From a virus, in the IMG/VR virus record IMGVR_UViG_3300025117_000028, positions 124,001-188,000 of that record: a stretch of 64,000 bases of DNA, one strand, 5' to 3'. Below the pieces are notes generated by a model. It worked only from the letters and a program-made list of their open reading frames with translations. It was not told the origin of the DNA and ran no database searches. The translations under genes and the position numbers were made by a program. Positions 31,023-36,984 of this stretch are shown here, piece after piece; the stretch's first letter is position 1; each line of letters begins with the position of its first letter.

Positions 31023-31051
31023 TGTTAGGTTTCAAGTTTATTTTATGTCAA
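31023..31051 (-). promoter_or_regulatory. TTGACA-type phage promoter candidate
   Basis: TTGACATAAAATAAACTTG, 42 bases before the 31012 start, overlapping the upstream stop codon. Confidence 0.45.
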
Positions 31052-31332
31052 TCTTGACATTTGCAAGTGCCGCATTGACATTGTTCGTCTTCGTAGTTGT
31101 CGTAGTATTGTTGAAGTTGTTTGAGTTCCTCCTTGTAAGAGCGCGCAAGGTTTAGTTCTTTGAGGTAGAGACTTGGGTGTTTTCGCGCCGCAAGCTCTTT
31201 CTCCTTGATGAGATCCATGAGATGCGATAGTGTTCCTTGATATCCTAGGCCACAGTTGAGTAATTTCATTGCGGTACGTGGCTCGATTTTTTCTCCGATC
31301 ATATTGTCGATGATCTTGGAGATGTAGCTCAT
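31048..31332 (-). CDS. Unknown helical protein with Cys-rich tail
   Basis: 94 residues from the ATG at 31332 (AAGGAGAAAAT); an in-frame ATG at 31395 overlaps the stop of the tiny upstream gene (ATGA) and is also possible. Helical, ending in CQCGTCKCQD, which may bind a metal. Confidence 0.6.
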   Translation of the reverse strand: MSYISKIIDNMIGEKIEPRTAMKLLNCGLGYQGTLSHLMDLIKEKELAARKHPSLYLKELNLARSYKEELKQLQQYYDNYEDEQCQCGTCKCQD

Positions 31333-31391
31333 ATTTTCTCCTTGTATGGTGTCTGGAATTTCTTCCAGTGGTACGAAGCAAAGATCAACGA

Positions 31392-31472
31392 TCATTTTTT
31401 CCCTTGTTGTCCTAACCAGCAGATTGCTAAGCCAAGTACAATTGTTGTTGCAACACTAATTATTGTGGCCAT
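31392..31472 (-). CDS. Tiny membrane peptide
   Basis: 26 residues with one helix (IISVATTIVLGLAICWL). It overlaps both neighbours, which supports coupled translation. Confidence 0.45.
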   Translation of the reverse strand: MATIISVATTIVLGLAICWLGQQGKK

Positions 31473-31981
31473 TCTTCGTCCTTTTCGAGGTCGATTTTGG
31501 TTGGTTCAGGAACGTATGGACCAGTGATCGTTTCGACGATATCTTTGGCGTCTTTCAAATGTGTGTTGGTGAGTTGCTTGTAGTTTTTGATCCAGATGAT
31601 CTTTTTGTTGCGTGCCTCACCGTAGAAGTAGTCGTAGAGTGTTTTTGCGATCAGTTTGTCGGTTGCGGTTGAGGGGGCGAGTGTCATGATCAAGCTGATG
31701 AGTAACGGGTATTGGTTGTCTGTAATAGCGTTGCTTATTCTTTTTTTGAGGTTTGTGATTGTCTGGTAGTATTGGTCACCTTTTTTTTCTTCTTGTATTA
31801 GCGAGTATTTGAGTGATTCGATGACATCTTGTTGGCTGTCAATTTTATCGAGTAAAGTTTTGTTTTGTTCGGGAACTTTGTTGGAAATGAGTTCTTCATT
31901 GGGCCAGAATCCATGCTCCTTGAGCGTGTTGGTGATCTCTTGAATGAGCGAGAGGATGTTTTGTGCTTGGGCGATGTCCAT
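31460..31981 (-). CDS. Coiled-coil protein with ribosomal L7/L12 C-terminal-like domain
   Basis: 173 residues. The first 80 are helical and charged (coiled coil). Near residue 130-150, KIIWIKNYKQLTNTHLKDAK plus DIVE matches the L7/L12 C-terminal pattern 'K-I-x-V-I-K-x-V-R-x-x-T-x-L-x-L-K-E-A-K-x-L-V-E', the surface that binds translation factors. Such domains also occur in non-ribosomal proteins. The link to the L11-site RNA at 28.1 kb is tempting but unproven. Confidence 0.55.
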   Translation of the reverse strand: MDIAQAQNILSLIQEITNTLKEHGFWPNEELISNKVPEQNKTLLDKIDSQQDVIESLKYSLIQEEKKGDQYYQTITNLKKRISNAITDNQYPLLISLIMTLAPSTATDKLIAKTLYDYFYGEARNKKIIWIKNYKQLTNTHLKDAKDIVETITGPYVPEPTKIDLEKDEEWPQ

Positions 31982-32016
31982 GGTATTCTCCAGTGAGAAA
32001 TCGTGGTTATTTTCTG

Positions 32017-32304
32017 TTACATCGGAAGGTCGTTGATCGTATTGAGAGACGGAATTTTCTTGGCGAATTCTTTCATTCTCTTGAAGGTGGCTTCCATAGC
32101 AAGGTCGGCTTCTGGAAGATTAATTATCTTCTTGAGGTCTTCCCATCCGAGAATGGGGAATTCGGTGATGAAACATGCCGCGAGAGAAGTCATGAGCGTA
32201 GGAAAGTAGTTGATGAGATCCATCTCAGGGAAGTTTTTGCCTAAGATAAGGATGATCTCGCCTGCTGCCTTGTGCATGTTGACGTCGTTCATGTTGTCGT
32301 TCAT
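32017..32304 (-). CDS. Unknown helical protein
   Basis: 95 residues, helical (MHKAAGEIILILGKNFPEMD). AGAGGTAAAATC site, four-base overlap with the next gene. Unknown. Confidence 0.55.
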   Translation of the reverse strand: MNDNMNDVNMHKAAGEIILILGKNFPEMDLINYFPTLMTSLAACFITEFPILGWEDLKKIINLPEADLAMEATFKRMKEFAKKIPSLNTINDLPM

Positions 32305-32618
32305 GATTTTACCTCTTGGTTAAGATATTCTGCGATAATGTCGCCGTGGCAAGGTTTTGGTTTACAGAAGCAACCCAAGATCTTACCGCGTAATCCTAGT
32401 ATTAAGTCTTTGAATGCCTTGTCAAAATGAAGGCGCGATTCAAAGTATTGTCTATAACATTGAAGAGTGTCGCCATCATTCCAGTGAATTTCTCCACATT
32501 CTTGGCATTTTTTTCCGCGAATGATTGGATTACCGAAGTAGCCACTTTTGCCATGACCAGCTCTTCCGATGTAAACATCGTATGCACTGTTCCGCAAGTT
32601 GACTACTGTAGTTTTCAT
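32301..32618 (-). CDS. DUF4326 protein
   Basis: 105 residues. VVNLRNSAYDVYIGRAG, GYFGNP, LRGKILGCFCKPKPCHGDII are the DUF4326 signature (VVN, YIGR, GNP, LxCxC.P..CHGD). Function unknown; common in phages. A CxECGEIHW insert adds a possible zinc site. Confidence 0.8.
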   Translation of the reverse strand: MKTTVVNLRNSAYDVYIGRAGHGKSGYFGNPIIRGKKCQECGEIHWNDGDTLQCYRQYFESRLHFDKAFKDLILGLRGKILGCFCKPKPCHGDIIAEYLNQEVKS

Positions 32619-32989
32619 TGTTTTACCTCTTTGTAATTCTCGTGCCAGAATTTACTACAGGTGTTGAAGATGCCCATGTAGTACCCTTCACGAGTATCGG
32701 GCCGCTCTGCATGTTCTTTCGGAATGTGACGTTGGAGCAACCAGAAGCAGATTTTTTGCGCGAGTTCTGCGTTGAGTTCTGTCTGGTTGGTGATGCCAGT
32801 TTCGCCGATATAGATGTCACGGAGCGATTCGCTGCAATCGAATTCTCCGCATTTCTTTGCAACTTCAAGAGCTTCCATGTCGGGCTCGTAGAAGAACTCG
32901 TCTTCCATGTCTTGGAGTTCTTCAGGAGTGAGTTCTCGCATTTCTTCGTTATTGCAATTACAAGTGTCTTTGCAGTTTTCGTTACACAT
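32615..32989 (-). CDS. Unknown protein with Cys-rich N-terminus
   Basis: 124 residues from the second ATG (32989; AGGTG upstream); the first ATG at 33001 is in frame. MCNENCKDTCNCN at the start, then acidic helices. Unknown. Confidence 0.55.
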   Translation of the reverse strand: MCNENCKDTCNCNNEEMRELTPEELQDMEDEFFYEPDMEALEVAKKCGEFDCSESLRDIYIGETGITNQTELNAELAQKICFWLLQRHIPKEHAERPDTREGYYMGIFNTCSKFWHENYKEVKQ

Positions 32990-32997
32990 AGAACACC

Positions 32998-33210
32998 TCA
33001 TATCCTGTGAGATTTACGATATTTGGCGCTGTAAACAATGTTTTCTGTCTCATCCAGCGTTGGTTTTGCACCGGCGGTTGAGTGAATACACTCGTTAAAA
33101 CCGTCGAGTGCTCCTTTCGCTAGTCCTTTGGCACTATATTTCACGCACACGATTTTGTTGCACTTGCAATCTGTGTGCTCTGTTCCTTTGCGTGTGACGA
33201 TGATGCACAT
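32998..33210 (-). CDS. Small Cys-containing protein
   Basis: 70 residues; MCIIVTRKGTEHTDCKCNK, basic C-terminus. AGGAGAAAGTT site. Unknown. Confidence 0.5.
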   Translation of the reverse strand: MCIIVTRKGTEHTDCKCNKIVCVKYSAKGLAKGALDGFNECIHSTAGAKPTLDETENIVYSAKYRKSHRI

Positions 33211-33231
33211 AACTTTCTCCTAGGTCGATTA

Positions 33232-33304
33232 TGACTCAGATGGGACTTGAACCCATGGCCACCTGATTAAAAGTCAGGTGCTCTACCAACTGAGCTACTG
33301 AGTC
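33232..33304 (-). tRNA. tRNA-Lys (UUU)
   Basis: Acceptor GACTCAG/CTGAGTC, D stem GCTC/GAGC, anticodon arm CCTGA-CTTTTAA-TCAGG, T arm with loop TTCAAGT. Regular. Confidence 0.95.
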
Positions 33305-33305
33305 T

Positions 33306-33335
33306 TTTTTTATTTTCAAAAATGATTTATGTCAC
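33306..33335 (-). promoter_or_regulatory. GTGACA-type promoter candidate before tRNA-Lys
   Basis: GTGACATAAATCATTTTTG followed by AAAATAAAAAAAG, 26 bases before the tRNA 5' end; overlaps the upstream stop. Confidence 0.4.
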
Positions 33336-33643
33336 AGGATGATGTATTCGCGGCAGGTGCCACAGGTGAAACCCTGGACTTTGCCGGTTCCGTTGCAGCT
33401 TGGGCAATCGGGATGAGCTTCGGTGAGATGGAGAATCTCTGTGAAAGCTTCTCCGACGTGAGTTAAGTGACCCGGTAGTTCGTGTACCTTTTCTTCGATG
33501 TTGAGATGGTACATACCTGCGGTCGCTTGTAGGAGCCATTGATTTTGTTCGTCGAAGTTCATGCCTTCGACCCAGTAGATACCAGTGAGGACGGTATTGC
33601 CATGTTGCCAGCAATTTGAACTTGGCGTAACAATGTAAAACAT
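33332..33643 (-). CDS. DnaJ-type zinc-finger protein
   Basis: 103 residues. The C-terminus CPSCNGTGKVQGFTCGTC is the CxxCxGxG repeat of DnaJ zinc fingers (one site). The N-terminal part is beta-like (FYIVTPSSNCWQHGNTVLTG). Unknown partner. Confidence 0.65.
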   Translation of the reverse strand: MFYIVTPSSNCWQHGNTVLTGIYWVEGMNFDEQNQWLLQATAGMYHLNIEEKVHELPGHLTHVGEAFTEILHLTEAHPDCPSCNGTGKVQGFTCGTCREYIIL

Positions 33644-33656
33644 GGTATACCTCTTA

Positions 33657-33686
33657 TTTTTAATTTCAATAATTATTTTTTGTCAC
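33657..33686 (-). promoter_or_regulatory. GTGACA-type promoter candidate
   Basis: GTGACAAAAAATAATTATTG and TTAAAAATAAG, 43 bases before the 33643 start. Confidence 0.4.
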
Positions 33687-33759
33687 AATGAGTCATGACC
33701 CAAGTAATTGGCGCCACAATCCATATTGTCATGATGAAAAACATAAAATCGTGCCACAT
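33673..33759 (-). CDS. Tiny membrane peptide
   Basis: 28 residues, one helix rich in Trp and Met (DFMFFIMTIWIVAPITWVM). No strong ribosome binding site. Confidence 0.4.
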   Translation of the reverse strand: MWHDFMFFIMTIWIVAPITWVMTHCDKK

Positions 33760-33760
33760 A

Positions 33761-34090
33761 TTAACTTCGTGATTCTGAGAGCATATCAGCTATGAGACAT
33801 CTTACTTTATGTTCTTCATGTTCTTTGGTTGTAAAGAAGTGTATTGACCAGATGAGTTCTGGAGTAAGCTGAACTTTGACGAGTCTAGCAAACCGAAGGC
33901 CAAGATTTGAAATCTCTGCGATTTCGACCTCTTTGTGTGTGCGAATGTTGATGATGACTTCATTTTCATCTTTCCAGGTATACAAATGGTCGCCGGGTAA
34001 TGCCCATTTAGTGAAGCAGTCGGAGATGTTTTGGGATATTTCAGGAGAATTTTTCCCGGCTAATGTCAAGATGTAAGTGTCTTGAGGCAT
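33761..34090 (-). CDS. Unknown protein
   Basis: 109 residues from the ATG at 34090 (AGGAGAATATC); an earlier in-frame ATG at 34117 overlaps the tiny upstream gene. Beta-rich with VEIAEISNLGLRFARLVKVQ. Unknown. Confidence 0.55.
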   Translation of the reverse strand: MPQDTYILTLAGKNSPEISQNISDCFTKWALPGDHLYTWKDENEVIINIRTHKEVEIAEISNLGLRFARLVKVQLTPELIWSIHFFTTKEHEEHKVRCLIADMLSESRS

Positions 34091-34110
34091 GATATTCTCC
34101 TGAGGAAGTT

Positions 34111-34173
34111 TTAACATTCAGCTATGCAGATTATGGTAGCTATTAGAGCCAATAAAAATGCTATGACGTCCAT
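34111..34173 (-). CDS. Tiny membrane peptide
   Basis: 20 residues, almost all hydrophobic (VIAFLLALIATIICIA). AGAGGAACT upstream. Confidence 0.4.
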   Translation of the reverse strand: MDVIAFLLALIATIICIAEC

Positions 34174-34181
34174 AGTTCCTC

Positions 34182-34298
34182 TTATTTGAAATTGCGAGTG
34201 ATTTTGTTGAAGGCGATGAGTGCGATAATTCCCGAGACGATAGCGTATGTGATTACTGTTCCTGCGATAACGAGGACGATGGTCAATAAATCGCTCAT
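34182..34298 (-). CDS. Tiny membrane protein
   Basis: 38 residues with one long helix (LLTIVLVIAGTVITYAIV) and a basic end NKITRNFK. One of four tiny membrane genes in 34.1-34.5 kb. Confidence 0.45.
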   Translation of the reverse strand: MSDLLTIVLVIAGTVITYAIVSGIIALIAFNKITRNFK

Positions 34299-34308
34299 GG
34301 TATTCTTC

Positions 34309-34389
34309 TTAGTTTAGGATTGCTGTTAGACACACAATAGAGCCTAGCCCTATTATGATGTAAATAGCGCGTAAGGTTTCTATTTCCAT
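34309..34389 (-). CDS. Tiny membrane peptide
   Basis: 26 residues, IYIIIGLGSIVCLTAIL helix. Preceded by a TTGACA-type promoter candidate. Confidence 0.4.
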   Translation of the reverse strand: MEIETLRAIYIIIGLGSIVCLTAILN

Positions 34390-34401
34390 TGTTTTTCTCT
34401 A

Positions 34402-34431
34402 TTTTTAAATTTTATGATTCTTTTATGTCAA
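34402..34431 (-). promoter_or_regulatory. TTGACA-type promoter candidate
   Basis: TTGACATAAAAGAATCATAA, then TTTAAAAATAG at the right spacing for a -10 box, 42 bases before 34389. Confidence 0.45.
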
Positions 34432-34462
34432 AAGTGAAAAACGCGCAAGAACTAATATCTAG

Positions 34463-34528
34463 TCAACCTAAAGAAAAAACGAATAAGATTATTATTATTA
34501 GTGCGATAGAGAAAGCAAGAATCCACAT
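34463..34528 (-). CDS. Tiny membrane peptide
   Basis: 21 residues, one hydrophobic helix (ILAFSIALIIIILFVFS). AGGTAATT upstream. Confidence 0.4.
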   Translation of the reverse strand: MWILAFSIALIIIILFVFSLG

Positions 34529-34544
34529 AATTACCTCAACTTAT

Positions 34545-34832
34545 TTAGAGTCCTTTCTTTATTGTTTCCATATATTGAAGTATTGTCTCTTGTAATTCAA
34601 GAATTTCTAGTGCAATAGGATTATTATTATTTGCTTCTAGCTTGATGAAGTTGGTTATTATTTGGAAGTTCGTTGATTGGATACTGTAGTTTATGCATTC
34701 CATTAATTCTTTTATATTCAGTAAAGTTGCGCTTCGATGCCTTTTGGCAGTATTGGCTTTGCGTATCGCATTCTCAGTAGTGAGTTCTGCTTGGAGTTCT
34801 TTGATGTCTTTTAAAATTTCTGCGCTATTCAT
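34545..34832 (-). CDS. Unknown helical protein
   Basis: 95 residues, helical and polar (DIKELQAELTTENAIRKANT). AAGGAG site. Unknown. Confidence 0.55.
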   Translation of the reverse strand: MNSAEILKDIKELQAELTTENAIRKANTAKRHRSATLLNIKELMECINYSIQSTNFQIITNFIKLEANNNNPIALEILELQETILQYMETIKKGL

Positions 34833-34882
34833 TGTAGAACTCCTTGTGCTTTTAAGAAAAAAAATCGCGCGCCATAATCTAC

Positions 34883-35392
34883 TTATTTCTCAAGCTCTGC
34901 TTTTGTTGGTAATCTTCCTCCTTGTTTTTCCGCCCAGTCTTTGGCTTCTTCAAAAGTCATTTTTTCTTTTGATATTAAGTTTTTGCCTTCATGAAGCCAT
35001 GAAATATATATATCAGGATCTGTATCTGAAATAGGAGTAACTTTATAACCCTGATCTCTTAGTTCTTGAATGAGTAAAGGAATATCTGCCGGAACTTTAC
35101 ATCCAAAGTGTCCAACTCCAATGGCAGCCTGTATTGTATTAAAAATTTTGCGCCTTCTGTTCTCCAAGACTTGTTGGTAAGCAAATTCCGCAGGATTATA
35201 TGTAGTTTCTGTAACTCGTTTCAATTCTTTAAGTGAGTGATCCATTTTGTTATATAGTTCCCAGGTTTTTGCGCTTGTTTGTTTCCAAGCCTCTGTCTTC
35301 TTTATTTCCTTGCGACGGCTAATCTCGAGGTATATTACACTTACGATAAGACAAATTTTTAGACCTATCGAAAATAAAAAGTAAGTATCCAT
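34883..35392 (-). CDS. Membrane-anchored protein ending in half a lectin-like domain
   Basis: 169 residues from the ATG at 35392 (AAAGGAGCAAATAAC). An N-terminal membrane helix (3-24), a coiled region, a segment GVGHFGCKVPADIPLLIQEL, then WLHEGKNLISKEKMTFEEAK and GGRLPTKAEL at the very end, which is the start of the DUF1566/Lcl fold. The rest of that fold is missing, so it is a truncated fusion. Confidence 0.6.
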   Translation of the reverse strand: MDTYFLFSIGLKICLIVSVIYLEISRRKEIKKTEAWKQTSAKTWELYNKMDHSLKELKRVTETTYNPAEFAYQQVLENRRRKIFNTIQAAIGVGHFGCKVPADIPLLIQELRDQGYKVTPISDTDPDIYISWLHEGKNLISKEKMTFEEAKDWAEKQGGRLPTKAELEK

Positions 35393-35425
35393 GTTATTTG
35401 CTCCTTTGAGTTTAGTTGAATTCAA

Positions 35426-35611
35426 TTATTCCAGAGCCTCTACATCCCTTTTAGGGATCGGATGTTTAGTTTCGCAAATAAATCCAATTGTTAATTCTGT
35501 TGATAGACCATATCTAATTGCGCCATAGATATCTTCCATGAGTTTAACAGCAGCATGAAGGTCTGCCATTGAGTCATAGTTACTTAGTGAAACAAGATAT
35601 CTATAACACAT
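35426..35611 (-). CDS. Small unknown protein
   Basis: 61 residues, RYLVSLSNYDSMADLHAAVK; AGAGGGAAAT site. Unknown. Confidence 0.5.
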   Translation of the reverse strand: MCYRYLVSLSNYDSMADLHAAVKLMEDIYGAIRYGLSTELTIGFICETKHPIPKRDVEALE

Positions 35612-35631
35612 ATTTCCCTCTATTGATTTGT

Positions 35632-36168
35632 TTATATTTTAGGGTATTTTCTATAATCAGAGAAAGAGCCTCCGGTATGGTTTTTGGTGGAGTCATCATA
35701 GTACTGTGCATGTCCGCCTCTTTGACGGCCAATGGAGTCTCCGTGGTATAGAGCTACTCCCATGAATAGGTTTCCGATGGTTTGATCGTAATACCAAGCG
35801 CGCCCACCGTATTGGTTTCCGATGGTTTTCCCAAAGAAAATCCGGGTCATGCCATGTTTTACGTCAATTTCCCCCTCCAGTACAAAGTGTGCTTTGCACC
35901 AGGCAGGAAGTTTGGCGCGGCAAGCTTCTTCCATCTCTTTTGGATTAGCCCATTCCGGTAAATAAGTTTGATCCACATGGAATACCCATTGTTCCAGTGG
36001 TAGGCGGTAATTTTCGTCAGGCGGTGTTATTTCGCAGCGAACCAGACCATTTCGTAAACCATCGATATGATTGAGATGATTCTCATCAATGATATGCTCA
36101 TGGCTATCACCACTTTCGGAGAAGAATACTTCGTTCTTCGTAACAACAAAACTTGCTGATTGACACAT
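35632..36168 (-). CDS. Phage protein of the MCxSASFVVTK type (DUF7666-like) with short tandem repeats
   Basis: 178 residues from the ATG at 36168 (AGGAGAGGAAT). MCQSASFVVTKNEVFFSESG, DSHEHII, EITPPDENYRLPLEQWVF and VDQTYLPEW are a conserved phage N-terminal domain of unknown function. The last 65 residues hold about four repeats of 17 residues of the type IGxxxGGxAxYYDxS. Repeats of this kind may form a small beta-solenoid. Confidence 0.65.
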   Translation of the reverse strand: MCQSASFVVTKNEVFFSESGDSHEHIIDENHLNHIDGLRNGLVRCEITPPDENYRLPLEQWVFHVDQTYLPEWANPKEMEEACRAKLPAWCKAHFVLEGEIDVKHGMTRIFFGKTIGNQYGGRAWYYDQTIGNLFMGVALYHGDSIGRQRGGHAQYYDDSTKNHTGGSFSDYRKYPKI

Positions 36169-36183
36169 ATTCCTCTCCTGCAA

Positions 36184-36515
36184 AAGTGCTTGTTTGACTA
36201 CAAAACAGCCGTCTTACCTTGGCAAACAGCCGTCTTACTATAAAACTGCCAGTCTTATCTAGTTTTGGTCGGTTGTCTTCTGCAAAAGTGCCTATCTGAC
36301 TACCTTCTCTACCCCAAGTCTTATCACTTTCTATGTGATTTTCTCAGGGAATCTGCTACTTTTCTTGTTTATGTTGCACTGCGTTAGGGAATCTTCCTGA
36401 TCCCTACGGAGCCACACTCTTTTTCCCTCTCAATGATTTCTGACCCTTACGAAACCAAGGTATCAAAAATCCCTAAGGGGGAATAAAAATGTGAAAATGC
36501 AGTGCGTCAAGGAAA
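36184..36515. repeat. Repeat-rich intergenic region
   Basis: No gene is seen. CTGCAAAAGTGC followed by TGACTAC occurs twice (36179 and 36280), AAACAGCCGTCTTAC twice in tandem plus a related CTGCCAGTCTTATC, TGCACTGCGTTAGGGAATC once and TGCAGTGCGTCAAGGAAATC once, and GATAAGACT-like words on the minus strand four times. Likely a regulatory or replication-type region or a structured leader of the 36168 gene. Confidence 0.5.
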
Positions 36516-36713
36516 TCACTCGATCAGAGCGAGGAGGGCTTGGAGGTCGGGAGTGGCGAAAATTGCCCGGCCTAACACACGAGAGATGTGTTGCCGGTTT
36601 TGATCTGTTACGAGTTTGTTGTAAGCAGCGGATTGCGCTGCCCTAAACTCGTCACCTCCGAATTTATGAGCTTCGTCCATCGCTCGAGAAATATATTGTG
36701 GTTCGTAGCGCAT
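36516..36713 (-). CDS. Small unknown protein
   Basis: 65 residues, helical, with ISRAMDEAHKFGGDEFRAAQ. AGAGAGGTACAT site. Unknown. Confidence 0.55.
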   Translation of the reverse strand: MRYEPQYISRAMDEAHKFGGDEFRAAQSAAYNKLVTDQNRQHISRVLGRAIFATPDLQALLALIE

Positions 36714-36726
36714 ATGTACCTCTCTA

Positions 36727-36756
36727 TTTTAATTTTCGAAATAAGATTTATGTCAC
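36727..36756 (-). promoter_or_regulatory. GTGACA-type promoter candidate
   Basis: GTGACATAAATCTTATTTCG and TTAAAATAG, 43 bases before the 36713 start; overlaps the upstream stop. Confidence 0.4.
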
Positions 36757-36938
36757 AGACCATACCCTGTGTAGTAACAGGGATGATCTCCTGGATCTAC
36801 GTCTTCGTCGATTTCTCGACAAAATACGAAGAGCCTATATAAATCGAAATATTTCTTTCTGCTCGCGTCGTCTATCAATGCGAGGAGCTTATGAGATTTT
36901 GCGCACGTATCTTCGTAAATCGCATTGTAAAGTCTCAT
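36753..36938 (-). CDS. Small unknown protein
   Basis: 61 residues; NAIYEDTCAKSHKLLALIDD, ends PGDHPCYYTGYGL. AGAGGCGCGC site. Unknown. Confidence 0.55.
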   Translation of the reverse strand: MRLYNAIYEDTCAKSHKLLALIDDASRKKYFDLYRLFVFCREIDEDVDPGDHPCYYTGYGL

Positions 36939-36954
36939 GCGCGCCTCTTTTTCT

Positions 36955-36984
36955 TTTTTTATTTCACGGATATTTTTATGTCAA
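36955..36984 (-). promoter_or_regulatory. TTGACA-type promoter candidate
   Basis: TTGACATAAAAATATCCGTG with TAAAAA at -10 spacing; overlaps the last codons of the giant gene, 46 bases before the 36938 start. Confidence 0.45.

Noticed and set aside
36184-36515. CRISPR array
   Set aside because: Repeats are short, imperfect and irregularly spaced, with no uniform spacers and no cas genes.
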